Shown here: positions 1-12,136 of the stretch, piece after piece | Layout: the number at the start of each line of letters is the position of its first letter | Position numbering within the stretch: the stretch's first letter is position 1 | Origin: Protula sp. h YS-2021 | Taxonomy: Eukaryota; Annelida; Polychaeta; Sabellida; Serpulidae | Assembly (NCBI GenBank): GCA_949752745.1 | Contig: OX457032.1 | Span: forward strand, 16,036,720 to 16,100,719 | Reading direction: 5' to 3' | Length of the DNA stretch: 64,000 nucleotides | The notes under the pieces: generated by a model | The model's database searches: none | What the model saw: the letters and a program-made list of their open reading frames with translations, nothing else | What the model was told of the DNA's origin: nothing | Position numbers and translations under genes: made by a program

Positions 1-1035
1 TTTTATTACATTTTAGTGCAGTAGCAGAGCCAAAATGGTTTATTTATCCTTTTATTTTTATCTCGCACAACATGAAAATACGAGTTCGAGGGGTTATTCA
101 CCCACGGAAAGAATCGCCTACACATAATATCATATTGGCGGCATGCGCTGGATTAGTTGCTTGGCTGTAGTTCTGCAGTCCTACAAGCAAAGGCGTGGTG
201 TTCAACGAGAGCAAGTCTTGCCCACGGGGACAGAGATTGAAGCCAAAGCTTGGGAAAAGGGGGATGGGTGGGAGGGGGGTATATAATAACCATAGCTATC
301 TGGTCAAAAGACTTAAAGGCCGTAGTTTGAAATGAATGCGAAGAGTGTGCTGAATAATGTGAGGGTAAGAGGAAAAAACTGTTTTGAATATCTGTCTTTG
401 CTAGTTTCGTGCAAGTGCCGCCAGTAATTACCACAATTTAGTGATGAATATACAGTTTGTGCTGGCGCACTCGCACTGCTGCTGAGGGAGGTCTACAAAG
501 GGCTGATTGCAGATCTAAAACAGTAAAACGCGTTTACGCCTCATAACCTTGGAATGGGGTTTGAACATTGTGGTATAATTTAAGTGTGGTAAGGCATGAG
601 CGATGTGGGTATTGCAGTCTCCCCTTGTACCTGTACCTGTATCTTCTTAATCGTGGAAGGGGATAGGGCCCGATGTGGATTCTGTGTCCTGTGTCCATTT
701 CCGTCCACCATGAATAAAACAACATGAAATAAAAAACTTTGCTCATCGGAAAATACACATGTTTATTGAATTGATAGCCAAATTGAAGTTTTTAGATCAT
801 AACTATTAAAATAGGCAGTCTGGAGCCATGGGAAAGGAGGCGGGGGGTATGATAAGTTCCAATTAATTTGCAGACCTATTATCACGACCAGTTAATTGCT
901 TAAGTTTCCAATATGTTGCATGGTATTTGAAAACTGAAGGTTTCAAATGGTTGTTTTCAAAATCAATGTTATGTCAGATTGTAAATGCTGTATTTCCTTT
1001 GTTGTTATTAGAGCGTTGCTGCAGCATCAAAGCAG

Positions 1036-1083
1036 ATGATGGCGACCCATTATGATCGATTGACCAATACGATTCCGCTTCAT
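1036..1083 (+). CDS. SLC45A3: Candidate first coding exon of the SLC45A3-like gene
   Basis: ATG at 1036 opens 16 codons that end at a donor-like CAT|gtcagtaa (gt at 1084). The phase is 0, which matches the next exon. The predicted N-terminus before the conserved CGLEFC is about as long as in vertebrate SLC45A3. The 16 residues themselves are not conserved and the donor is only fair. The true start could lie further upstream, outside the window. Confidence 0.35.
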
Positions 1084-4044
1084 GTCAGTAAAACGGAATG
1101 GACTTAAGAAAAAAAAAAGCAGCGGAGGAAAAAAAAGAAATAACGAAGGCAGAAAATGATAGATTGCAGCAACTAACATTTTATATATGATAAAAGATTT
1201 GAGAGGTTTTAATGCTCGAAATGGATTCTGCAGAAGTATTGAGACCCAGAAAGCAGTTAACACTGCTACAGGTGCGATTTTTTAATACTTTTTACATGTT
1301 TTCTATGTCTGTATGTCAGTAACAAGGATCATTGAAGACGTTTCGGGTGACTGTTAATTTGTATCAGGTCCTAACGGCACCATGTGGAATGGAGTATGTC
1401 ATATTTAGTTTTTTTTTTGAGCGCTATGTGGAATGGAGTATGTCATATTTAGTTTTTTTTTTTTGAGCGCCATGTGGAATGGAGTATGTCATATTTAGTT
1501 TTTTTTGAGCGCCATGTGGAATGGAGTATGTCATATTTAGTTTTTTTTTTGAGCGCCATGTGGAATGGAGTATATCATATTTAGTTTTTTTTGAGCGCCA
1601 TGTGGAATGGAGTATGTCATATTGATTTTTTTTCCTGTTATTCCTCCATTTTCTTCATATTTGTTTTTCCATATTGATTGTGGATGTTGCACTTTTGTAC
1701 TTCTTGTGTGAGAAGCACTGTTGTGTCGTTTTGAAAGTCGTCGAAATTCGACATGCAAAAGACAGAACATATTGTACGACTAACACAGTTTTTCACATGT
1801 TGAACAACTGACACGTATCGCTTTGTTTTCCTTTTTTTGTAGGTCTTCATGCTGAATTCCGTGGTGTGCGGGCTCGAGTTCTGCGCCAGCGCCGCCTTCA
1901 CCTACATTCCCCCCATGCTCCTCAAATCGGGTCTGAGTGAGGAAAACATGAGTTTTGTGTTAGGGATTGGACCTTTTCTCGGCTTCCTCTTCGTGCCCTG
2001 GATCGGCCACTCGAGTGATAACTGCCGCTCGCGATTCGGCCGTCGTCGCCCATATATTTTAGCCTTAAGCGTGTTACTTGTTTTATCGTTAGTAATGATC
2101 CCGTATGGAGAGTTTTTCGGTGTGTACGCACTCGGGCCCACTGAAAGCAGCAAAAGTGCAGGTGTACTGTTGCTAATAATAGGGGCCGTATTATTAGATT
2201 TTACCAGCCAAGCGACTTTAACCCCGTGTGAAGCTTTACTGTCAGATGCCTGTAAGAATACGAACCAGCAGGATCGATGTTTTATGGTTTATTCCTTCAT
2301 GGTCTCTATGGGCGGGTGTATAGGGTATCTCATCACAGCCTTAGATTGGACAGGCAGCGCTGTGGGGCTGTATTTCGGCAGTCAAGAACGCTCGGCTTTT
2401 TCTATGCTCATCATCCTGTTTTCATTCAGCGTGTTTTTCACTCTTGCTGTGGCGCAAGAAAAGCCGATTACGAACCGTAAGAGAACTAACGGTCATCCGC
2501 ATAAAAGTTACAGCTCTACAAGTGTTTTAAATTCGCCCATTGAAAACGACGAAATTCACCAGTCGCTAATTAAGCAGAAAGATCTCATTTTAGTACCACC
2601 CCAGGACCCTGGATATGAATCTGGCAGCAATTACTCACTAACGGAGGAGTACTCGCCAAGTAATCTAAACAGTATTAAGCAGTTAGAAAACGAAGCTGGT
2701 GGCGAAGATCATTACTTCTCAGCGTGGACACAACGCACTGTCAACATTCCAATGACTCGATTCAGCGTGTCGCTGTCGCGTTTCGATTCGTTTTGCTATT
2801 ATCTCACCACGAGACTGTACATTTACATGCCGTCTAATTTTAGAACTTTATACGAGATGCCCGCTGTCTTGAAGCGTTTAGCTGTCTCCCACTATTTTAG
2901 CTGGACAGCTGTCATGGCGTTTAATTTATATTTCACGGATTTCGTGGGACAGAGTGTTTATGGTGGGAACCCAAACGCGGAGGAAGACAGCCTTGAACGG
3001 CAACTGTTTGACGATGGCGTGCGCATGGGCAGCTGGGGACTACTTTTCCACTGTATCACGTCGGCAATTTATGCCATCTTCGTGGAGAGGCTGACGGAGA
3101 ATTTTGGCACAAAAATGACGTATCTCATCGGAATGTTGACGTTTACGTGCGCCATGGCGCTCATGGTGTTCACCAAGAACATCGTTTTCGTCAACATCTT
3201 GGCGGCGTGTACGGGAATAGGATTTGCTACTCTTACTACCATTCCTTTCATCCTGGTCACAAAATACCATGAAAATAAAGAGGTAAGATATAAATTCTGG
3301 CTTTTTACTCACTCTTTTGTTTCATTTTTATCTTAATTTGATCTTCTTAAAGAGAGATGCAAGATGGCGTCCATATCTTCAAGGTCGCATCTAGTAAATG
3401 CAGTCAAACGTTTAGGAATAGCTTGAAGTGAAAAAAGCGGATATTGTGTAAGTAAATGATCTCCTCGAATTGAAAGGCGTAATTTAAGAGAGTTCTTTGA
3501 TAATTAGGTAGAGACAGTAATAACTGATCAGAACCGTCGCACGGCGGGGCTTCTTGTAGTGATAATTAAAGTAATAATAATTAATAGCAGAGGCAAAATC
3601 AAGTACAGATGCTGCAGATAAAAGTAAGAGTAAAAAAAAACAGCATGTTGAAAAGAAAAAAAAAGAATGAAAAGAAAAGAAACAAATGCTGGCAACTTTC
3701 TGTGTGTGTCTTCGCAGATTTACTTCTACGATGTGCGCCCTGATGGACCGTTACCACGGCGGGGCATGGGCACGGATATGGCGTCACTGGACGCGGCCTA
3801 CTTCCTGTCGCAGGTCATGCTGAGCGCCATCATGGGTTACGTAGTGCACCTGAGCGGCACCGTGCTGGCGTACGTCGTGTGCGCCGCTGGCATGGGCGCC
3901 GTGTCGTGCGCATGCGTCACGCGCGTCGTGTTCGAGAAGAAAGACGTGGCTGTCATGCTGAAGCGACGAGGCGGAGCGCGCGGGGATGCGTTGACGCACG
4001 TCATGTTTGAGAAGAAAGACGTCACCGTCATGCACAAGCGATGA
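1036..4044 (+). CDS. SLC45A3: SLC45A3-like proton-linked sugar transporter
   Basis: This is a multi-pass carrier of the SLC45 family, in the major facilitator superfamily; family members move sugars with protons across membranes. The certain exons are 1843-3282 (cag/gt borders, phase 0) and 3718-4044 (stop TGA at 4042-4044). A 48-bp candidate first exon lies at 1036-1083. All three join in phase 0 to 604 residues, against about 550 in vertebrate SLC45A3. Family signatures are visible: VLGIGPFLGFLFVP, the RFGRRRPYI loop motif after TM2, LTPCEALLSD, and GGCIGYL before an ALDW. A polar loop of roughly 130 residues (SYSSTSVLN to FRTLYEM) separates the two six-helix halves. The final exon carries RGMGTDMASLDAAYFLSQV, typical of the C-terminal half. 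The resemblance to SLC45A3 is closer than to A1, A2 or A4. The last 25 codons are tandemly duplicated (see findings). Confidence 0.9.
1381..1625 (+). repeat. Minisatellite, about 41-46-bp unit, nearly six copies
   Basis: A unit that begins catgtggaatggagtatgtc, runs through atatttag and a T run of 8-12, and ends gagcgc is repeated head to tail nearly six times. Most length variation is in the T run. It lies in the proposed first intron of the SLC45A3-like gene, ending about 220 bp before the acceptor. Confidence 0.9.
1843..3282 (+). CDS. SLC45A3: SLC45A3-like large exon
   Basis: The exon opens after a pyrimidine-rich acceptor (ctttttttgtag) and closes at GAG|gtaaga. It has 480 codons covering TM1 to about TM10, including the GRRRP motif and the long central loop. 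The open frame runs on past the donor into the intron to a stop at 3336, so an ORF finder overextends it. Confidence 0.92.
3718..4044 (+). CDS. SLC45A3: SLC45A3-like last coding exon
   Basis: The exon follows a clear acceptor (tgtgtgtcttcgcag) and starts IYFYDVRPDG in phase 0. It encodes 108 residues with the last two membrane segments (YFLSQVMLSAIMGYVVHLSG and the segment after it). It is noticeably GC-rich compared with the surrounding DNA. The C-terminal tail contains two copies of an FEKKDV..VM..KR unit. Confidence 0.88.
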   Translation: MYFYDVRPDGPLPRRGMGTDMASLDAAYFLSQVMLSAIMGYVVHLSGTVLAYVVCAAGMGAVSCACVTRVVFEKKDVAVMLKRRGGARGDALTHVMFEKKDVTVMHKR

Positions 4045-7000
4045 GAGCGACCCGCGCGGGGATGCGGTTTCCCATGCTTGTGTCACGCACGTCACACCCA
4101 CGTATTCGTTTAATTTATCTTATATTTTTGGTACTTCCTGTGAACTGTTATGTAATAGAAAGTGGTAGAAAGGAAGTGTTTTGGGGTTTATTTTCAGTCA
4201 GTTATGCTGCAGCCTGGTCACTGATTTTTTTCCCAACATTACCCACGGTGCGGAGATACTCTGTTGAATATTTTCCGCCTGTAATCAGTGCCCGCTGGAG
4301 TGATATTAGGTGCATTTAGAATGAAAGCGTGAGGAAATTCTCAGAGTTCAGTAAACTGTTGATCGGCCTATTTTTTCTGTGAAATTGGTTGGAGTCTGTA
4401 TAAATTGGTTGGAGTCTGAACTCAGTGAAAAGATCAGTGTGGAAAAAGTAGCACCTTCTTAAATATTGATTTATTGTTTTAGACAGTTGTATGAGTTACT
4501 GTTGTAAATTCTGATATGTTTCTGAAACCAAAAAGCTGTGATGTCACAAGTGTGTGTTACACAACATTAGATGAATTATTCCTGATTTTGCGTTTGCTTG
4601 TAATTGATTCCTCGGCTATTAGGAGGCTTTGTTGGTATAGAGTGATATTTTATGAGCTAAGTCGAAACCACTTATTGCTGTAAAATCTTTTTTGCCTACT
4701 TAGGAAAAAGAGTTGTATCATTTTTTTTTGCGCCGTTGAACGACATTTCCCAGTCAGAAGTTTGGAATGGTTAGTTCTGGTTCATGTAAAGTTATCAACG
4801 CTAGAACAATGTGGTATGATGGTATTATATTTGTGTAATTTCAGTTTATACCGGAGAATCTTAAACCAGCACGTTGCGATGATAAAACTGTAAAACATCA
4901 TGAGCACACGCGAGGAGGTGGGGGGGGCGGGGGGAGCGGAAGAGGTGTTCATCACTTTAGAGTAGTACTGCATTTTACGTGTTGTAGGCAGATAGTAGCC
5001 TTGCCGCTTGGCATGGCTAATCTGTCTCGGCATTGCAGATAAATTGAAACCGACAAATCTTCATTTGAAGCTCAACTTTGCCCATTAATCTGCAGTATGA
5101 GGTTGTAATTATTTTGAACAGATGCTTTTAAGTGGTTGAAATTATCTTATTTATTATTTTTTGTTTTACTTACGTAATGTTGCCAGCCGAATGGAGTAGA
5201 GTGTTTTGTTAAAACTGTATTGGTCATACGGTGGGTAAATCCCATGGCTTGCGTTTGCTTTCAAGTGCCTTGTTGCTGCTGCTTAATCATGTTTGTTGTT
5301 TGGTGTGTGTGGAGGGAGGCACTGTTGGTATTTCTTCCCTTCCCTGGGAAGAAATGGAAGAAACGGGAAGAAATACCTTTCTTCTGGGAAGAAAAGGAAG
5401 AAAGTGGGAATTAAATGGGAAGAAACCTACTTTGTCAAGAAAAAATAAATGCAACGTACTGTCTATTTATTGATTTTACCAATATTTAGTGTGTTCTAAT
5501 GTACTATCAAACAAAAAAAAACGAAAATGATACAAATGAAAAAAAAATACATGGTAACTGTGAGGGAGGGAAGGGGGAGGGGAGAGATACCGTGGCCTGT
5601 GAGGAGAAGAGGAAGGTTAACTGGTCTGTAAAGGGGAGAGAGGGTTACCGGGAGTTGGAGAAAGGGAGTTACTTGGTCTGACAAGGGGAGGTGAGGGGTC
5701 AATTGGTCCGGGACTGGTGGGAGAAGGGTATTGCCATATCTGAAGGGGGGGGGGGGGGTTCTTTATTTGAGGCGGACCTACTGTAGTAATCAGTTTGTCC
5801 ATAACCCCTTCCCCTTCACCGTTCCAACCCCTCCCCCCCCCAACCTCATCTCCCCACACCTGTACATGTTGAAGCTTTAAGTGCCGGTGAGCGTGTTGCA
5901 CGAAGCTTCCCGATGGCAGTAGCGCCTTTTGTGTCATTTTTCCCCAACAAGATCTAGTCCAGCTGTAATTGATTATGGCCTCTTTTGTCTTATTTGAGGC
6001 TCACATCATAACCTATTCATCTTTATCGGATAATAATGAATGTGTATTTTGACTCTTTCGGAAATCAAGGCTTTCCTACTACCTTTTCGTTGATAGATGC
6101 AGTAAGGGATTCCCAGCTCTGGCAGGGAAAATCAGATATGGAAATCTTCCGGCCTTTCCGGCTTTTTTTTTTTTTTTTTTTTTGCTAAATGGATCGCTTT
6201 TTTCGACCCCGTTCTCATGTATAATAAAATTTTCCGGCTTTTTTTTTTTTTTTTGAACCCATTCCCTTGTATGGAAAATGTGTTTAAACAACAATGATTT
6301 TCCTTTAGTTTCATTCTTGACCGTATCAAGAGTTGACGCAGGTGCGATTGCGGTACAAGCGGTCAAGTTTTGGGTGGTGCTTCTCCACTGTTAGTACCCA
6401 TCTTTGTCGAGCCCAAGTCGTGTTTCTCGTGCGGTTAGTTAAACATGCTTCAATTTCGAAGGCTATTTAGTGATTTAGTGTGGAATATTCTTGTTACCCG
6501 CATGGGAGGTCATGCATTTTGTCAGCTTTTCTTGCAGGCAATTTTAACTAGATTTCAGAAAGGAAGGATCGGATCTGTTGTGTGGAGCCTATTCGAGAAA
6601 CTTCCTGCAGGTATTTGTGCAGTGTGAGAAGACATATCAGTCGCAGGTCACGTGATATTTGCTACAGGTGTTGATATTCGATTAGTCCGCGTCGATCTAT
6701 AAATGTAAAATGGCCATGATCAAACTATAAATCATTACTAACTGAGTAGTGAATCGACGCACGTCATGTGTGTGAGTCGTGGGCGATTTGAATGAACAGA
6801 CTACGCAGTTGCCAGCTGTGGTTTCTATAGTTCAAGAGAACATAATTTGTTAAGTTATAGAGGTTTTTCTTTTGGCTGCTGCATAAACTGCTTATAGAGG
6901 GGGGGGGGGGGGGGGGATCGGGGGGTTTTTTCTGAAGACGCGGTCACATGGGACGCGATCACAGTGGATGTGGTCACAGCGGGCATGGTTGTAAGTGACA

Positions 7001-10000
7001 CGGTCACAGCCGAAACGGCCAGTAAACGCGGTTGCAAGTGACGGGCTCAGAGCGGATAGGCACACGAATTGTTAGCCCTGCAGTCATGACTCTTTCTTTG
7101 GAAACGAAAGCCTCGTTATATTCTACTCTGTCGTTGGTTTTTAGAATTTCCTGGGCTCTAAACAACCCTGTCTGAGTTGACTTTTTAATTGCCAACCCTC
7201 GAAAGTAACTGTTATAACTATTTTTTAGCCAGTCCAAATGTTATAATAATAATAATAAAAAATGTTTTTAGCCAGTCCATGGCTTCATGTGCTTTGTTGG
7301 CGACAACGTTTGTGTCAATGTTGATGTACCGATTTGTTGCATAATCAAAACTGTTCCATTGTCAAGGATTAGAATTGTTTTTAATTGTTTTTTTTTTTGT
7401 TCTGTATGTAAAGGCAGTTTTGTAATGCATTGAGCAGAGTGCTTATTATACCTGAAAATGTGTTGCATATATGGTTGTCGGTTTTGGGTCACGCGTTATG
7501 TCCACACGAGATAAACCTGTGAGGTATTTTTGTATGTCACAATTTAAACATTCTCAAGGCTTTGTCTATTGTGCCATGAAGGAGTATCTTCAGATCAGTT
7601 CCAGAATGTCTGAAAGAGGGTGGGGGGAGGGGGGGAGGGATGAAGATAGGGCCCCCAAAGCCCCACACCATCTCTGTCTTAGAACACTCTTTATTACTGT
7701 TTGCTTAAAATTTTTAATTTCACAGGCAGATGCAACACTTGAGATTGTTTTGCCTCGCTGACACCCTGCCATATGTTGGGTCAGCCCTTAATATAATCGT
7801 TTTATGTATAGTATGTATTGTTTTTAGCAAGTGATTGCGTTTTAGTTGTTTGTTCTGGTTTTTAGTTGGTTGTTTTCAGGGTTTGTTTCGCTGAAGTGCC
7901 AATTTTACTTCGTTGCATTGTTTATCGTATTTGGTTCTAAGCACACTTATTTAATCTACCAAATTTATAAACTGCCCTGCACCATTGTTGAAATCATGAA
8001 GGGGCTGTACACTCACGCAACAATCCCGGGCTCTTGAAGCCATTGTCACCCTCCTGTCACCGTTTGTGGTATCCTCTATTCCCTTGACACCGGTGTACGG
8101 CAGGAGTTAGAACCCTTCCCTTCGCATTAATTGTCAACATAATTTGTTTAAAAGGCAGGAACTCATGTATAAATAGTCGGCCATTTTACCAGTCAGCTGT
8201 CCATAGAAAAAATCTGAAATAAATTTGCAGTAAGACATATAAATTTGGCACATTGAAAGGATATGCTTAACAGTTACACAGGGTGTGCTTTTAGGCCTTT
8301 ACTAAGAGTGCAGGGCGTACTCTTATGCGTGTTGTAATCGCTTTTAGGGTAGGTCAGTTATCTCTTAACGAGTCTTAACTTAGGCAAATTGTACAGCGGT
8401 GTGAGGAATCCTATAGGATTCCCAATCTGTGTTCTGTTATTTTATTGTTTTAATTTAGAAAAAAACGCCGTTGAGTTTTTATGAATGAAATAAAACAGGA
8501 ATTGAATTCTCTTATAATTATCCAGTTTTTTTCTTTCTGTAATTCCCAGTAATTCCTAGTTGCTTCGTTGAGGTGGGTCTTCGTTGACTATATATTAATA
8601 TATATATTTGACAAAATATGTTAAATGTGCAGTACTTCGCAGAAAAATGCTGATTGTCTTACACCTTTGGTCGATACGCTTTCTCACTAAAAGTCTCAAG
8701 TACTTCAAACGAAATTCCTAAGAATTTCAGTGTTTAGAGCAAAACACAAAGCTGAATTCAATTACTAAACCAGAAAGTTGAGTTCGAGTGCTGGTAAAGT
8801 GTTTGTGGCATTCATTCGATACCGAGCTATGACATAACGGGTTTCGTGAGCGATAATACAGGAAATCGCCAAACTTCCAGTCAAACGTAGCATATGTGTG
8901 TGGACGCATTGCCCACTCGTCCTTGACTTGCCATATGGACACATCTCTTTGCCTACCCACGTTTCATCTGAATTATTTAAAGGGGGTGGAGAGGTTACAA
9001 TCTGTGAACACCGTTTTCGGATTTGTTACATTATCAAAACCATCTCTGCTTTATTTGAGATTGCTCAATCTTTAATTGATTAATTTGCATTTAATTCAGT
9101 TCAATATCGATATCTCTAAATCAATATAAATATTGTGAGCCCAATTAAAGATATATTTAAAGATATGTAAATAAATAAATGATAAATTTTTCTAATTGAT
9201 TCAGATGCTGCTTCAGTTCAGTATTTGCATATCCAATTCAACAATATTTTATTTGGTTGAATATACACATTTATTACAACACATTAAGTGAAAGGAACTG
9301 TCAGCTTCTGTATAGCTGCTTTATTGCGAGTATGCCAATAAACAAAACAAAACAACTAATGCGTCATAACTGTAACAAGGTGTGGCTCAGCAATGTGACA
9401 ATAATCGCAGAAACAAACATTAACACAAGCAAGCTCACTTGGAACAGGTGGTGAGCACCTAAAATAAAAGCTTGTTGCTACAACACCCAGAGCATGAGCA
9501 CGAACAAACTTCACCAATAGAACGAAAGTAATATGATGACGTTAATCACAGATAGAGATAGGTTTTCGTTCCTTTTGTCTTGTGTTTGTTGCTTGGATTT
9601 GGGTGGGGATACTCTGCTTGCACTGACTTTTTGAACTTCGGGTATTTTTTAGCGATGGGGGTGGGGGTGGCAGATAAAAGCTATCTCTGCTGTCAATCTG
9701 CCAAAACTTGTAGCCAAAGTGTCATAAATTTCTCACAACCACAGCACCCAATCGCATTATTTTCTTTATGTACAATTGCAGATTTCCAACAAAAGTTCTT
9801 GCATGCACGTACGCCCCTCAGAACACAGACCCTGGTCCTTGCCGTCCCACGCAGATCCGCATTAGGCTGTACATCAAATATGAATGAAGTCAACCAAGTT
9901 ACAAAACCGCCAGCAGTTTGTTCCTGTGGATACCTGTCAGAAAAACTACACTTTATAGACAGAACTGTGCTCCAAATAGACCATATAGTGTAATGTGCAC

Positions 10001-11953
10001 CCAGCAAAATACCACATACTGAAAGTGTCGCACTGCGTTATGCCTAACTAGAGAAAGAAAACTATATATAGACTTGCAATTTGGTATTTTTCAAGCACAC
10101 TGATGGTCTTTTAAACATTGCTGTCTATCACTATTTGTGTGTTGCTTTACAAGAAGCCCGATTTTTGCAAGACAAAAAAACCTAGAAAAGCTTATTCTTT
10201 AAATGCAACAAGACAACGGCCAGAAAAATAAGTTACTTGTACACGTAGAAAATTGTCTTTAAGCAAATTACATGCGTAATAGTTAACATTTTCCACACTG
10301 AGTGCCAAAATGACAAAAAAAAATAGTCTTTCTTCTTCAGATTATTATTCAAGGAGTATTAAAGGTCGTGAGATGTTGGGACAAACACTAGCTGTAGATT
10401 ATTAAAGGCTCTCACAGTAGACTCTATGTATAAATTTGGCACATTTTGACTTATAACACTTAATTTTTTTCACTCTCATGAAAAGTTTTTTTCACTCTCA
10501 TGAAAGGCTGAATTTTTGAACATATTCAATACTTATACAACCTTAGTTTTTGCGTAAACAGCTGGGAAGTGGATACTCGAACCTCTGAACGCATGAAATT
10601 GATGGCACAAAATAACCCGCTGAATGCCCAGGAGTACATAATCGGCCATGAACTTTACATCAATTTGATTACATTCAGTACTCATACACACATAGTAAGG
10701 CGCATTGCAATATCAACAACAAATCAAGATGGAAGACCATAACATCATTAGCCACCCCATCAACAGTGACAGTCCTGGTACCAGTTTCCCGTTGTTATTT
10801 AACAGTTGACCTCTAAGTAGATTAAACACATAGCGAATATATTAAAAAAGTAGTTCCATTCTCTCAATTCGAGTCCTGTTTTCGCCAGTGGGTCGATGGG
10901 ACAAAACGAGGTCTAACACATAACATACTTAAACGCCGTAGATGTTGGTTGTTAAACAACAACGACCAAGGTCCTTTGACGTTCTTTAGTGATGCGGTGG
11001 TGGGAGAACGTCAGAGGACAGTCAGCTAGTTGCTGAATAGTGCTAAATGCCAGTGTCCTCACACGTACACGTTTGCATTCGGTCTGAGCGCTTTCTTTAA
11101 TTTTTCACCTGAAATAATAAAACATATTGTTTATGTTTTCTGTTTGCATGGTTATTATTTGTAGTTTTTCCACATTAAACATTTTTAATACTAATGCTAT
11201 TTACTCCCTTTATGCTTAAATTTTACTCTGAAAATTTACAATGATAATTTTTTTTTTCGACTTTATTAACCCCCTCCCCCCCCCCCCTGTAAAAAAAAGA
11301 AAAGAAAAATCACAAATTTCAGTCATCTCAACAGTTTTTTTTTCTTTTTATTCCTCTTTTCTTTATTGTTCCTCTGCTTTATTTCTGCCTCCCCCCCCCC
11401 CCTCCCTCATTGTCTTTCTTTTGCTTACTTGAAATTATATCACTCTTCCTTTCGAAACAAAACTATATAAAATTTGATACAAGACTGCTGAGAACTCTCA
11501 CCGGATTCCAGAAAGAAATTTTTCAATTTTTTGCCCGCTTCTTTCATATTGTGCTTAAAACTTGGCGAAAATCTCTCCATCTCCTCACGATACTCAATTA
11601 AGCGCTGCTCGAAAAGAGCTGAAATTGAAGACATTTTTAAAGCTGTGAGCGACTGCTGTTTTTTTTTTTTTTTGTCTCTCCATTACCTTCCCTCGACGAT
11701 TTGCCACAGCTAAATATTCGCTAAACCGTCTTAACCTCTCTCAATCCCCCCCCCCCTCCTTCCCACCAATACTGTTATTTATCCAGGGACTCTATTACAT
11801 TCAAAGCAAGTGACATTACACTAGTACATGTATAACTTTGGTATACTATATTTTAGTGTCTGAGCAACGACACAGACTGTAGTCATGTCGGTAAATCGAT
11901 GAGGAAAGCTTCACTGTGCTACACAATGAATGTCCAGGTATCTAATACCATAC
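4045..11953. other. Intergenic stretch between the convergent SLC45A3-like and DENND2-like genes
   Basis: I see no coding exon here on either strand. The left part should hold the transporter 3'UTR; an AATAAA occurs in the A-rich text near 5445, but its use is unproven. The right part should hold the DENND2 3'UTR on the minus strand; a reverse-strand AATAAA at 11262-11267 is a candidate. The stretch contains homopolymer runs of G (5745-5758, 6899-6916) and C (11276-11287 and about 11390-11402), and T runs near 6165-6185. All ORFs here are short and look random. Confidence 0.6.
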
Positions 11954-12136
11954 TTAACAAATCTTGATTCTGCAGCGCGAAAATAAACGAGGAGACAAAT
12001 TACCGTCACTGCCGGCCGGTGAGTTTACTTTCTCATGTATGTACACTTCAAAGAGGAGAGTTTCCGAAAACCATTCCAGAAACATTCGGATGCTCTTAGA
12101 ATTCACCGCCTTCACAAACATGTCTTTCTGGAATAC
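11954..12136 (-). CDS. DENND2: DENND2 last coding exon
   Basis: A 183-bp exon with acceptor tatttatag|GTATTC and stop TAA at 11956-11954. It encodes VFQKDMFVKAVNSKSIRMFL, EWFSETLLFEVYIHEKV and a short non-conserved tail. The first block matches the VFQREPFRK ... RFLxxFMETQMF end of the dDENN region. Confidence 0.92.
   Translation of the reverse strand, partial: VFQKDMFVKAVNSKSIRMFLEWFSETLLFEVYIHEKVNSPAGSDGNLSPRLFSRCRIKIC

Noticed and set aside
9580..9993. 137-residue plus-strand ORF
   Set aside because: It shows no recognised motif or plausible splice context. An overlapping ORF on the other strand is as long. Likely random.
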